DNA from: Dipetalonema caudispina
Taxonomy: Eukaryota > Nematoda > Chromadorea > Rhabditida > Onchocercidae
Reading direction: 5' to 3'
Assembly (NCBI GenBank): GCA_013365325.1
Contig: JABVXV010000115.1
Coordinates: forward strand, 62,001 to 126,000
Length of the DNA: 64,000 nucleotides
Positions 39,738 to 53,647 of the stretch are shown in pieces. The notes beneath the pieces are model-generated. The model had not been told where the DNA came from and did no database searches. It was given only the letters and a program-made list of their open reading frames with translations. The position numbers and the translations under genes were made by a program. Each line of letters opens with the position of its first letter. Positions within the stretch are counted from its first letter, which is position 1.

Positions 39738-42700
39738 TAATGAAAAAATAAAAGAAAATTAAGATTTTAATTTTAGTATTATTTTGAATTATTTCCACTG
39801 GATAATAATTCTTTCAAAATAGCATAAATTTACTGCCATATTTGTGCTAATAGCACTTATCAACCTAATTATGTCTGTACTTCTTCACCAGCTAAACAAA
39901 TCCAATTTCAATTGATATTCTATGGAAAACCATAAACTTCGTGAAGTATAAATTTATGTAGAATAAACGATATCCTAAACCTTTAGCATTTAAAGTGAGC
40001 TATTTTAAAGGTGGACAAAGCAAAACGTTGAGGTTAACAGCCAATATCAAACTTCTTCAACATGCGATCTTCACGTGTGAAAGATGAAATAATTTTGAAG
40101 CTGAAATTAATGAAAAGTTTAATTTTTTTAAAATATTATTTTCATTAAAGTTAGGATAGGAGAAAAGACGCGTGGCGTATATTTGGACCAACTATCCCCA
40201 AATAATATGTATATTTTTTTTTTATGTGAAAAACCTATCGGCATGACTAATTGCTGCCTATGAACAATAAGTGATAGGACGGGTTAGCTTGTTCATCACT
40301 CATCGCACAACCTTATTCTTCGTTCTTGTTTTCGTCTTCCTCTAACCTATAATTTTAGGGATAGGATCGGTGATGGGCTATTTATCCATTAGCTTACACC
40401 TTCAAACTTTCCCTTACCCATTTTTTATTGCGCATTAATGACTAATAAATATGAATAAACGATATACGATTTTTTGGTTACATCTGTCAGTATTTGAGGG
40501 ACTAAAATTTCCCATATCTATTTAAAGCTATTAGGAATTAACGGCTATTTCGTTCTTTCTCTTCTTTTCGGAGAAAACGAAAATTGTGGAAAACAACTGA
40601 ATATAGGTTTTATAAGTTATGTTGAAAGATTTATGATCAAAACGACAGTAAAAACTAAAATCATTTTCTAGCAAAAATTGATTCTTTATGGATCATTTTA
40701 TTTTCTACGAAATTATGTTGCAATTAATTCGTTATTAAAATGAAGTTAAAATATTTTCTAAAATAACAATAAATGTTTAGATTTGCAGTAAATTGATATT
40801 CTCCAGAAGTGTCAGTAAAGTTCCACAAATAATAAAGCTGATTGAAGAAGTATGGTCTTAGACAAAGACAAATAATCCTGCAATACTTACTTACTATTTT
40901 AAAATGGTAAGATAATCGGTGTAATCTGTTCACATAGATAATATGAAATGATAATAATGAAAGAAGCGCCAATATCTGACTATCAAACTATTTTACTGTC
41001 CTATCAGTTAATTTAAATTATTGGTTTTTTGCTGAAATAATAGGTAAGACAAATATTTTAGCCACTTAAGAAACTTCCAAGAATATGTCTTACCGTTTTT
41101 CATCATTATTTATTTAGTAAATATAAAATTGTATAGATCTGAGAAAAATTTGAAATGAATAAGAGCTTAAAATATAAGTTAGAATAGTACTTCTATAGAG
41201 AATAAAAATTGTTAATTATCAAACATAGACTAGCTGATTATTTGGAGCAAGGCTTGCAGGTATAATCATTGCCGATCCGAGTTATAATTTGATGAGAACT
41301 GAATTAATCAAAGTATGCAAGCAGGAGTATTGCTGGATTTAGATTTCTAGAATAAAATGTTTTTTCTTCAACGCAATGCAATATCATGTTTAGAATTTTT
41401 GCAGAGAAGAAGTAAAAGAACTAATTTTTAAGATCCTTCAATAATCTTATTACTACCATTGTTAAAGATAATTATTATTTTCGAAACGAATTAAACATCG
41501 GATGCGGAAAAAATTAAGTTCAGAGCCAATGAAAATACGGGAATAATATTGATAAATTGGAATTCAGAAAATATGAACTATTTGCAGAAAAAAAAAGAGT
41601 CTTTCTATTCTCGAAAACTGATACAATTGGTACTCGATTATCACGAATGTGCAAAGTATATCATATCAGAATACCAAAACTGATTGGACATCTGGCGTAC
41701 CACTTCCCACATTAATGAAAAACTACAGGTCGGGTATGGCTGGTCCCTGAGGAAGACCCTCCACATTAGCTGTCTAACCATTAATTTAAATTCACTCGAT
41801 GGTTAGGCTGTCGAAGAAACAGTATATAATCATTGTTGGTAGAAAAATAGTAGTGTAAATTCACACAAATCAATATGATTATAATAAATACTGATTTTTA
41901 AGTCTTGAGTAATCAGCAATCAATAGTTTACTTCCATTTAATTTAATAATCACTTACTGGTATATCGAACATATTCAGTAGCCTTTCAAGATCCAAATCT
42001 TTTTTTTTCCCGAACTTGTTAAATGGTTGATTATTATTAATTACCGATACTCATTTGTTTTCCACCAACCTTAAAAGAAATTTTAGAAGAAATTTTTGTG
42101 AAATACTGTAAAATAAGCAATAACTAACATGAAATCAGTGAAATGAAATAAGACGCTTTTTCTAACACTTCATTATAGCTTTTGACAAAAATTATCAGAA
42201 TTTTCGGTTTGAAGAAAATTTTACATAATCTGAATCCCATTAGAAAGACAATGGAAATAAAAACTCAATTTCTATGGAAACAAAAGAAGGTATAGGTAAG
42301 CATTAACTCTGTTGTGAGAGATGCGAGGATTCTATTTTACTGTTCTCACTTTCTGAAATTTAAATAAATCAGATAAATTTTACAATCCTGGCTTTTTACA
42401 AAGAAAACAGCAGCCAATCAAAATTTTTCGCCATACTGTAAGCAAATTTAGGCTAACTTATTCGTTTTGGCAAAATTTGTACATTACCATGAATACAATT
42501 GTTTTTGAGCACTAATTAAAATTTTCGAGAAGCACCAATTTTTTCAAGTTTTTCAACAGTATTCCACACTTCATTATGCGGCATGAATTCATAGCACAAG
42601 ACTCACATTAAAATAGCTCAAATTATTTTGAAGTGGCTTAAATTAATTCAAAGATTATTTAAAAATAAATTATTGCCAGATTTTACAATGTAATCATTTT

Positions 42701-43114
42701 TAATCCAATTAAAATATTCTTGAAATCATGTGATTTTGCATTAGTTTTTGCTCACTTATATCAAATGCATCCCGCTAAATTGTCCGAGACCTAATGCTAT
42801 ACCCAAACTAATTTCCTTTATCACACAATAGGATAAGATATCCGGATTTGATAAAAAAAACCGGAACTACCATCAAAAAAAGAAGGACTAAATAGAATAT
42901 ATAACCGAAAAGTAGTAATATGAAGTATGCTTCGACCAGGCAGCAAAAAAAACTTCACAACGACAATCAATTTGCATTTAATAAGATTTGACTGCAATGC
43001 TACCGTATGCAATGACTGGGTGGGGAATGGGGTGTGGTAGCGCAGAAGTACCAAATACCGTTGTACAGGGTTTAAAACCCTCCTGGTTACCAATGGACTG
43101 AGAGGTCGTATCAC

Positions 43115-43122
43115 AAAGGTCA
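43115..43122 (+). promoter_or_regulatory. NBRE octamer in a GC-richer island
   Basis: AAAGGTCA is followed by AAGG, giving AAAGGTCAAAGG, which also resembles a degenerate direct repeat of nuclear-receptor half-sites spaced by one base. It lies in a 200-base segment clearly less AT-rich than its surroundings. Confidence 0.4.
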
Positions 43123-43888
43123 AAGGACTCATGTGTTTTTTCTTTTCATGGCAAAAGTTAAATCTTCCTCTCATTTTAATGTATCTGACTCACGAACTGG
43201 TTTTCACAAAGTTCAAACAAAATTTACCAAAAATTTTTGATATATCAGTGATTCTCAAAAATCTGTTCAAGTGAAATCATTTCATCGATAAATCTCAAAC
43301 CCAAATAAGCTCAAATTCCCACGTAAGTACGTGGTAAGCTTCAAGAGAATAGTCGTTTAATTACTTTAAAATTAAAGTACTTAAAGATATCTTAAGAATA
43401 TAACGTTCAGAATACTAAGGATAGTGATTACATTGAGATAATGATTATATCTTATATGATAAATTATATCAAGTATTGGTTTATCTTTGACCAATTCTCT
43501 TCAAAATTCACATCGATGCAATTCAAAATGCTATTAAAGTTGCAAAATCTAACAAAATTATGCTATTTTTTTCATTTTTATAAAACAATATTTTTTTCTT
43601 GCAAGTCGAAAAGCATTCTTCCATCTACCAAAATATACAAAGTTTTTCTGACTCATTTTATAAGCAAAATAAATTTTTAAACTCAAAAGGAAAGATTATT
43701 TTTAGTATAGCAAATAGACGACGTTCCAAAATACGCAAAATAAAATCAATGAGGAATTCGAGCATTGATCCGTGATAGCTAATTGATATCATCACTGCAG
43801 TTAACAAGAAGCTGATATATTTGGATAAAGTCTTAAGTAATGAATAATAAAATATATAAGGATCGACCTACCAATACAGGCTTTTAAC

Positions 43889-43990
43889 CTTATACAGTAT
43901 ACTGTCGTTGTTAGCGGTGATGGTTGGTGCTGCTACTGCTGCTGGTACGGCTACCGCTGTTGCATTAGAAATGTACCGGCGGCCTCTCTG
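43889..43990 (-). CDS. Candidate NR4A N-terminal exon (Ala/Val-rich)
   Basis: On the minus strand a TTTTTATCCATCAG acceptor precedes 34 open codons beginning QRGRRYISNAT, then an Ala/Val/Pro stretch, ending ILYK before GTTAAA. The exon is phase 0 at both ends, so it can join exon 31164-30950, which starts in phase 0, and accept either upstream candidate exon. Low-complexity Ala-rich sequence suits a receptor AF-1 region. The donor is only moderate, and the plus strand is also open over part of it. Confidence 0.4.
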
Positions 43991-46976
43991 CTGATGGATA
44001 AAAAGAACAGGTGAAATAGCTTGCAAAGTTTATGATGATGATGATATAAGGTCAATCAAATAAGGGGTGGAAAAGGAATGGTAACTACTACTACTATAAA
44101 CCAAGCTTGAAAGGGCGAAATTCGGGTATTGGGGTGAAGAAGATGGGAGGAGGGAAGGGGTCCACAACGTCTATACGCTCTTTTCAACGGTTCACTTCTT
44201 CCGTACTCCTGATCGTACCAGAATTTTTTCAACATTTTTTATATACTTTATCCGTGTTTCTATTACTATTATATCAATCAGCATGAATTACCATTAATGT
44301 CACTTGAAATTATTAGGTCACATAGAGTTTCCTCATGTATCAAAAAAAAAAGTGGAACAGTAAAAAACAACAGAGTGTTTGTAAAAAGAAAAGAAAGGAG
44401 GAAAAATTGAAAATTCTTTGGAGTTAATCAAGATTTATTTCTATCTTCTATTGTTTTCTTTAATTTAAGACGTTATAACAGACAAGTAAGGAAGTTAATA
44501 GTGATCGGAAATGAAATAATGAAGTTACAAATTAAGAATAAATAATGTCTCTTCAAAATCACAATCTTAAGGTCATGAAGTAGGGATACAACATAGCTAA
44601 TATCATAATGCTCGTTTCAAGTAGCTTTGACCAGTTATGATGGCAAAATTGAACAGTCCTATACCGTATTTCACTCTCATGGCCAAATCGTCATTGATGA
44701 AATTTTATAAATTCAAAGCTTCTTAATTTGCTTCTTAGCAACAAATTTCTATGCGTAATGTATTTTGGCTCTTATAGTCTACTCAGTATTATTTCATATC
44801 ACAGTCGAATTTAATAGCTTATGACTGAGCATGCTTACTAAGCAACTAGGCTTATTTTATAATTCGAATTATTTTAGAGCTTTGGCTAACAGTTCTTTTT
44901 TGAAATGTAATCAAATGGTAAAACAGATTCGGAGCTTCTATTACTAATATCAACATTCTACCACTAAATTCTTTAAATTGTTGCTGATAACCTTGTCGGA
45001 TTCCTTGCAATATTCAGAAAAAAAAACAGTCATCATTGAAGCTTCAAGAAATACCGAGCTATTTTCATGCTAACATTATAAAACAGCTGAATCAGAAATT
45101 GGAATTTGATGTAGATAATTAGTTTGCTGAGTTAATTAACATATTCTGATAAATCAGTTTACCAGCTAACTTATCTGAAAATATTCAATGCAGTTCAAGA
45201 CGAGTGAAAAGAAAACAGTGATTTTAGCCTGTTTTGCAATTTCAAAAAGCACTCTCTGATATGATTGGAAATAATCAATATTACTAAATTCATTTGATTA
45301 GGTCCAACTTAAATCTGTCGCTAACTAATTTACTAAAGTATACAACTCTATCTCAGTAATGTTAGATCTCCAGAAGTACTGCAATACAAAAAAGCGGTAC
45401 TGTATTCTTAGGACATCTTAATCTATCCCATAAATGCTTGTGTGATCTATAGGTTACCAACGGGAACTAGCACTTTATTCGAATTTCCAGAAAGTTTGAT
45501 GACATTGAAGGAGATACAAAATTACAGGTTTGATTGCATGAAAATTCTCCAATCAATGATCAATATAAATCAATTAATTGTTTAAATTCATTACTATTAT
45601 TCGTTATTATCTGATAAAAGAGAATGTGGTTTGAGGTAGCAAGCATTATTTTCCATTTTCAAACGATATTAAAGTTTTAGTAAAAGTCTCAGCAGAGTAA
45701 TCATTGGCGAAGAAATGGGGTCCATACATGTCAAATAGTCTTCAACTATTAGCTTCCTGGTACTTAAATAATCAAAATTAATTGGCTCATATGTTTTCGA
45801 AGTGGCTTCATGAAATCAAATATTGTTCTGGAATTAACATCTGCGCTTGTTTCGACGAAAACACATGCTTGTCAAATATCTATCCATAAATCATTTGTTA
45901 CAACAATAACCTTTAAGTCTTAGATCAGCAAAAATTTTACAATACATTTCTAAAACAAATAGAAGAAAATTATTTGTTGAAGTCCTAAATAATTATGTAA
46001 GTGATAAATAAGTAATCATTGACAAAAATTATGATTTTGGTAGTGATTAACGAATGATTAATTGCCAACTTAAAATTTTATTTAATAATTTATGGATTAT
46101 TAGATTAATCGTATTAAATCATTAAGAACTATTATAACTTAATTTACTTGAATAAGATTATTTCAAGGATCATTTTTCGTTAAATCTGAAATGATTTAAA
46201 GGACTTCCTTTTTTCTCTTAACAATTTAGCAATTATTTTCAATTAATAGGGCTGTTGCACGATCCTATTTAGGCCACATTTTCATGACTACAAATTCGAT
46301 TACCTGTTAGGATTATTGAAAATGGATAAGAATTTAAAAAGTACACAGAAACTGAAGATAATCCCAGCTATAAGAGATTTTTTACAGACATTCGATAAAT
46401 CTGCATAGTAGTATCATAGATGCTTATAACCTTTAACCTTCTAAGTGATGGCAAACTCTTTGGGTTACTTCCATGCATATAAATCGGCAGTTTGATATAA
46501 AATATCTGCTTAAATTGCAAATGATAATTACCATGTTATTGTGCTTGTACATTCTACCGTTATAGATGTAATGTAATAATTTTATTTACTTGCAATTACC
46601 TATAATATAGATTCTATTGACAAAATTTATCAAATTTTATCAAATTGTATTATCTCTGCTGTTGAATGCATGAAAATTTTTTGGCGCAATCTCTGATGGA
46701 AATCTGAAGCTTATTTAATAACTCTTATTTAATTGTTTAATAGCTGAGAACCTTGAAAGGCCCAGTAATTTCAGGGTAGCTTACGCCATCATAGCATAGA
46801 TTGGAAGCTTCACGCAACAAATCGATTTATATTGAAGCAATTTAGCCTAGTCATAGTTGCACTCATTAGTAACATTTTCTGTTCTTCAATTATTATCAGG
46901 CCATGCAGAATGTTGCAGTACTGAAGTTTTTGCTAATTTGTCGACTGCAAAATTTTGATGAAAAAATGACCTTTCA

Positions 46977-46984
46977 AGTAATTC
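46977..46984 (-). promoter_or_regulatory. NBRE octamer
   Basis: Exact TGACCTTT on plus, AAAGGTCA on minus. Confidence 0.35.
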
Positions 46985-47754
46985 TGCTACCGTAAGCTAA
47001 GATTTTAACAATTTTCTTTTTTTCTGTTTGTTTGTTTTGATTGAAAATTTTTCAATATTTTAAGATAGTATTATGCATAAGTGAATAGTTGCTTCACTTA
47101 AAGGAAAAATTTTTTAATATTTTTAAGAGGCGTCTTTGAAGCATCAAAGAAAGAAAAAAGTGCACAAAGCTCATAATTTTTGACTTTTTAAATGGTATTC
47201 GAAAAATGAAATTTTCAAAAAAGAATTGACAGTAATGAAAGGATGAAACGGAGAAAGAAGAAATTTTTTCTTTTGTGATATATTAAAACAAAAAGGTTTT
47301 TTTCTTGATTTCAATTCATTATTATTTATTTATTTTTTGAAGTGGTAAAGGAAATGAAATAGAAGCAAAAATTTGCGACCGGAAGAAGAAAAAAGAAATT
47401 CGAAGCAAAAAATAATAATAAAGAAAAAAATTTGACATTTAAAAAAGGGAAATTTTTCTATTTTTTGTTTTATCCAAATGAAAAACAGATTCTGTAAATT
47501 GAAATCAAACAAATACATTCAAAAAGAAAAAAAGATAAAAGAAAATAAAACTATCACATTTTTTCTTTGCGAGAAAGAGGGACTGGCACGATGAATTAAT
47601 AATGTTTGGTTGTGGCGTGGATTGAATTCAAATTTCCACTTGTTAATTACAACACGAAATACTCAACTGCTAGATGTCTTCAGTACTCATTGATATGTCT
47701 TTGTTGCAAGAAGTAAAATGAAGTTTCGTGGCAGAATATGACAATGATAAAGTT

Positions 47755-47762
47755 AAAGGTCA
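47755..47762 (+). promoter_or_regulatory. NBRE octamer
   Basis: Exact AAAGGTCA, followed by AAG, the same right flank as the copies at 43115 and 49946. Confidence 0.35.
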
Positions 47763-49422
47763 AAGAAACAATGTTATGAAAGACGGATCAATTCCAACAA
47801 TATAAACTTACTATTAGAATTGTAGTAAATTAATGGATTTATATTTGATGTCAACAAAGATTAATAGATACCTACCTGAAATAAATAATCCCATATTATG
47901 CCAAGTAAGCAGTCCTAGCGAACTCGTTACGTAAGGTCAATAGTAAATCAATAAGCTTACATATCTAATAAACTAACCATTGATTTCTTATAATATCTAA
48001 ACGTAAAGAACTTGTATTTCATACGTGATGACACCTATATTCATATGTTACCGTAGTCTTATTACGTGCATGTATTATTTCTTGACGGAAGATTTTCACA
48101 CGTACCACTTCCTGAAAATCCAACACGTCGTAGTAACAACAATGCAGCAGTTGAACAAAAAGGAACGAATACGACTCACAGGTCCGTTAATTTCATAGTG
48201 GTCATCTGTTGCTTATTTGATAGCAGCTCGCTGTGAAATTGCCAGGCCTGAACGATTACCTTTTGTTCCTATGAACCGAGCCCTTTAATATCTGATCATT
48301 TTCATTTATTTACCATTATCATAAAGGAATGACGGAAAACAGCAAAACTTTTGGTTTTTTGGATGAAAATTGTTTTGGTAAACCAAACAAATTGTTCATT
48401 GCCAAAATGTGTGCTACTGTATTCAGCTATTAAGCTAATTAATAGTTGCTGAACCAACTGACAATTTAGTGTTACATATTTTACAAGATTATTGATTTAA
48501 ATGAGCTAAAGATTGCGGTAGCTTAATGGATTATATGTTTATTATTACGCTTTAAGTTTATTGTAGTTGTAGCCACTTACTGTCATAGCTTAAAATTTCA
48601 GTTTGTGAAAAGTTTAGCTTTAATCTTCTAAAACTCTACTTCTGGATTATATTGAAAAGCTAACATCACTAAAATTATGGGAATCAGAGAGAGATTCCTA
48701 ATATATCTTCTTACTCAATCTACCTTGTTACTAATATTGTTGGCTATTTAAAGACGCAGTATATAGACGAAATTATAAGCTGGTCCAAGTTGAAAATCGA
48801 TGTTTTATAAACTGCATTTAAGAAAAAAAAAGAGTTTATAACAAATATCGCTATTCTATTCTACATCGAAAATAAATATACCTTTATTTTTAAGTCATCC
48901 TTCTTACATGTATGAAATCACTATACAAATTATAACACTTCTGAAGTGACAAAATTTGAATATTATTAGTTCAAAGTGTGAAATATTCTCGAAAATTTGA
49001 AAGAACCTGGAGAGAGAAAATTAGTGGCTAGTTAGTGTCAGAAAATCAGAACTACTGACATATCTATAAAATGAGCTGATAAAATGAGACGATCAAAGGA
49101 CTTGTAATCATGATAATTTTTCAGAAAACCTGTTTATGGCTACATCGATGAGATATACTGAATAGTTGAACATAACATGCAGCTAATGCATTCTAATTCG
49201 TTTCTACAGATCCTCAATGTCAGTCAAGAATTCATGCAATAATAGTTTTGATATTGTGAAACTGTATCTATTGCAAGGCCAAGTACAGAGAGATATTCTA
49301 GGATTCGCTTACTTCCATTGGACTTGCTTACATGACTACTTCAGAGTTACATGTAATCGGTTGACTTATCATGACTTCATATTTAAACATTCGTAAGATA
49401 TCAAATCAATGAATTAACTCAC

Positions 49423-49593
49423 TGTCAAAGAATAATTCGACGATCGAAGGTTGCAATAATTTGATGTCCAGTAGTAGTAGCATGATGAATACCAAACAAA
49501 AGTACCATCAATGGTACTGTATTGCAACATATTATTGGTGTTGCATGTCCAAATATCTGATTGCAAAATATAATTACCATCACATATCTTCAT
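49423..49593 (-). CDS. Candidate NR4A first coding exon (MKICDGNY...)
   Basis: On the minus strand an ATG at 49591-49593 opens 57 codons rich in Tyr, Ser, Thr, Asn and Cys, ending NYSLT directly before a consensus GTGAGT donor in phase 0. That phase matches the 43990-43889 and 31164-30950 exons, so splicing to either stays in frame. Tyr/Ser-rich N-termini are typical of NR4A activation domains. There is no homology evidence, and the exon would lie 18 kb upstream of the confirmed body. Confidence 0.4.
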
Positions 49594-49945
49594 GGGCAAT
49601 TTAAATTTTAATCATCTCTATGGTTTTTCGTTAATTTAATTAGGACAATCAATCCTGAAAAAGTTTTCCATTATTTTAGTGAATATAGACTCAATTCTAC
49701 TTTATTCAACTTAGCTGTTATTATCATTGCTATTATAAAAACAATTGGCATCAAGAAATTGCAAGAAATGAAATAGTTTTGAATGATTTGGTATAGGTAA
49801 TTAAAATCTTTATGCTAAGATAATATTGGAAAAACTCAATAAATGCTTCCATGAATGTAAATTTGCTAAAACATATAAGAAATAGAGCAACTAATTTAAC
49901 ATCAAACAATCATTTGACAACTTGAACAAATGATGACATAGAATA

Positions 49946-49953
49946 AAAGGTCA
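49946..49953 (+). promoter_or_regulatory. NBRE octamer next to further half-sites
   Basis: AAAGGTCA followed by AAGGG and then AGGTC within 25 bases, a compact group of nuclear-receptor half-sites. It is about 350 bases upstream of the candidate first exon at 49423-49593 on the minus strand. Confidence 0.4.
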
Positions 49954-52900
49954 AAGGGTAAAGGAGGTCCCATCCTGCACTGTGAAGTGGGGCCATATTT
50001 CATATTCTTGACAAAAAAAGTGATGCGGTGGTAGCTACTTTCATTTTATCTAATAATTATTAGACTATCATCAATATCGATAGTTATTTTGCTGATTTTT
50101 CATTAAAAAATTCAAGAATTTTACCAATAGTCTAGCAAATAATTCGAAAAATACACATTATTCTCCTATATATTTCAAATGCAAATTGGTTTTAAATACA
50201 CAAAATGGTATGCAAATAAGTAAAAGAAACTGATAAACGCAATATCAACTTCCAATCTAATTGAATTTATCGATTTGCCACTTTCACAAATTAATAATTA
50301 GTTAAAATTTGATGTTCGAAAACCATTTTTTAATCAGCTTATTCAAAGTAAATTGTCAATTTTGCACTTTTTATAAAATAGATCGGAATCAATTACATCT
50401 TAATCATGTTTATCGAACTTTTTCATGCAAGTGATCTCTCCAAACTTAACTCGGCAGAGTTAAAACTTTTCTGTACTTTATATCTTTTAATTCTTGCATA
50501 TTCTAAGAAAAAAAAAAAACAATCTGATAATGTTTTTCAAATTCAGACATTGTTAAGTTCAGAATAAAGCACTCCATCTGCTCTTCCCATTGATTAAATA
50601 GACGAATAAATAGGTTAACTCGCCATATTTTTGTTAAGATCCGATTTGAAAATTCATATCCGTAAAAACTAAACACTGAAGGCTCGGCTATTTTTCGAAC
50701 ATTAATTTGGGCATAAGTTGCAACAGTGTGAAAGACCAAGAGCTAAGTATATTAATTGCACCAAACTCAATTAAAAATCATTTAATTAATAAACGGCAAA
50801 GGTGATTTAATTATTTGATGCACTAAAAAATAATTTCCTCATTAATGTTCCAAGATTATTTCTTACTAATATAATTAATATTTGAATCATTAATGCAGAA
50901 TACAGTTTACCTATACTTTACTTTATTCCAACAATGCGCTTCTGTCATTTCCTCTTTACTACCCTCATATGTTTAGGTATTGTAAATTTTACATTATTTT
51001 GAAACAATTCATTTAAAATGTCTAGAATTAGTTTAAAGAAAAAAGCACTCGGTGTATACTATTCTAAACCTATCTAAAACTAAATTTCATTTAAAAAAAA
51101 GCTTGTAAAATCAAACAATAGCAAGGAAATCCTCTCTTTTTTTCCTTATTCCATCAAATCAAATAGAGCAAAATTTAAATATATGAAAATTTTTTATTTT
51201 TAATTTCCATACAACCAACAAAGATTATGCTGAATAAGCATGAAAGTTCAATTTAATCTTTATGAGTGTTTTGATATTTCTTCCTTCAACAATAACTTTA
51301 TGAATGCTCATTATTAACTCAATTAGATGATTTGATAAAAATGAAATTTAAATTTTTTTTATGAAAAATTCTTCTGTCGTGCCGGGATGAAGCCAGATAA
51401 TAAGCGAAGCTGTCTAATTCTCTCTTAAGTTCATTTCATCAAATTATTGAGATTTCAATATGATTGCTCACAAAACAAACGATTTGTTTTACTCTCAATT
51501 TAACTCATCAATGCATAACAAGAGTACCTTCTGGGAATGTTCTGATATTTACTAATAACTTTTAGAAGATTTTCATTTCTAGTATTGCTAATTTTATGAG
51601 GGTTAATCCATTCTCTGTATCAACAACGTTTCTTTAAAAAAAAAAAATCATCAACAAAATTTTATGATAAGGCTTAAATTTAAACCAAAATCATTCAAGA
51701 AAAAAAAGAAGAAAATTACACAGAAAAAAGTTACACACAATAGGAAAATCTTTTTCGAGGATCTGTAAATGTCAGTCATCTGGTTCTATTCATAATTCAT
51801 TAATTAATGAGGAAGAAACCCGTGGATAATGTCGCTTTTTTTACGCTTAATATGATAAATTGATTAGAGCGATATACCAAACCAACAACTTCCTGCCTTT
51901 TTGTTTTCTCGAATTTTGCGCTAATGAGTTGCTTTTTTTTTTTTCTTCCAAAATTAATTAACTAATTTTTACAGAAGCACAATTTTTTAGTAAGAAGAAG
52001 TTATCTTTCCTTCGATTATATTACATATACCGCTTTTGTACTATTCGTTAAAAGTCGAATTTTATGCAATTGTCTACTTTATTTCATTTATACTTACTTT
52101 TTAATTTTTCGTTCATGAAAATGAATATTGATTAATTTAAGGAAGGTAATTTGAAGGGTTTTTATTGAATGTTATGCATCGGTTAGAGAAAAGTTTAATT
52201 AGTACATCGGTCAGCTTTTATTTGAAAGAACCAATTGGCAACTGATGACAAGAAGAATAACAGAGAAGATAAGCTTATGAAAACTTTTTTAGATTCTCCA
52301 TCCAATTTATATGTAAAAAGAAGCTTACAATTAGCTTGATAATATCAACTGTTGATAGTAGGAATTGAAATTTTCAGCAAAAGAAATAATACTATTTTAA
52401 AAAATTGAATCTTTTTTTTTTTGACTGAATAACAAAAAAGTCTTTTCTCTTGGTGATTGAAGAAAAAACATCGAAAAGAAGTCGATTGAAATAATTATTT
52501 CAAGGGTCACTAACAAGAATATATAGTCCAACAGTACTTCGTATTCTCATAAAATTACTTGGCTTTTGAAAGATCAAACAACTAAAATTAACAAATCACT
52601 CTCAAGCTTTTCCAATGCATCAATCAACACATATTCCAACATTATGGGATAGGACTGTCACTAAATTCTAAACAACAATATGAATTTTGCAGAAAACATT
52701 AGGTATATGATTAAGAAAAGTGTAGATTTGAAAAGAATCGTTCAAAATGATAAAAATGAAGAGCTTATAGAAATTTGTAACAGATAAATACTATTTGTAA
52801 TAGATAAATACGTCACACTCATTAATTAACTCAATCACTCATTAGGAGAACAAGCCTGATTAAGTGGATGGGTGGGTGGTTGGATGAATGAATGGGTACC

Positions 52901-53501
52901 AACTTAGCATATGCATGGCAGAATAAGCATCATTTTCAATCTTCAACGAACTGTCATCATTTTGCAATATAAACGATCTCATTTTATACTTTTTATTGCT
53001 TAACGACCTTAATCAGATGGAAAAATTCACAAAAAAAAAAAATTCCCTGTCGAATGACAATTTTTACTACCCACAATATTACTACTACTTTCATTTCTTT
53101 GAATAAGTTGTTGTTGAGCAAATTCAGTTGGTTAAACACTTTTTATTTTAGATTCTTCAAATCCGTTCGAATCCATCCATCATTTTATACTCAAACAATT
53201 CTTTCTTCTCATTTGTCAACTAATACTTTTTAATAAGTCCTCAACTTGATCTTAATTAAATTAAGAAGAAGTAATACAGGAATAGCTTTTAGATTATTAA
53301 ATCAGATTTCATCCGTAAACTATCTTAGTTAAGGTATTCATTCTATTTTTCAACACTATCAAGCAAAGCCAAACCTTACAGGTACAATTTCTTACTCTCT
53401 CCATGTGCTAAATCATTGATATTTCCATGAATTGACTTCTGCAACATTTTTTATCGTTTTTGTTACAGAAATGGATTAAAGCATTGAATGCAATATTGGT
53501 A

Positions 53502-53532
53502 GATAATAATAATAATAATAATAATAGTAATA

Positions 53533-53625
<93 letters not shown>

Positions 53626-53647
53626 GTGATAATAATAATGATAATAT
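53502..53647. repeat. AAT trinucleotide microsatellite
   Basis: About 48 copies of AAT with a few AGT and GAT interruptions. The phase preceded by an acceptor at 53468 reads as a long Asn run within an open frame ending at 53738; the opposite strand reads ATT. Confidence 0.95.

Larger units (their letters stand above)
31165..43888. other. Gene-poor region, probable NR4A 5' intron
   Basis: This is 12.7 kb of AT-rich DNA between the confirmed NR4A exon at 30950-31164 and the candidate exon at 43889-43990. It contains A-runs of 20 or more (31810-31831, 37406-37425), NBRE octamers at 33214, 38833 and 43115, CRE-like octamers at 33920 and 39730, and candidate plus-strand exons at 34289-34649 and 35739-35905. 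The part at 42950-43150 is less AT-rich than its surroundings. No gene of a known family was found. Confidence 0.5.
43991..49422. other. Gene-poor region, probable NR4A 5' intron
   Basis: AT-rich, with no supported exon. GC-richer patches lie at 44000-44230 (just upstream of the candidate exon on the minus strand) and 48050-48330. NBRE octamers occur at 46977 and 47755. These patches are possible enhancers or untranslated exons; I cannot decide from sequence alone. Confidence 0.5.

Noticed and set aside
42821..43174. 117-codon minus-strand ORF
   Set aside because: No motif, no acceptor near the ATG, and mixed composition; the same segment is more plausible as a GC-richer regulatory island.
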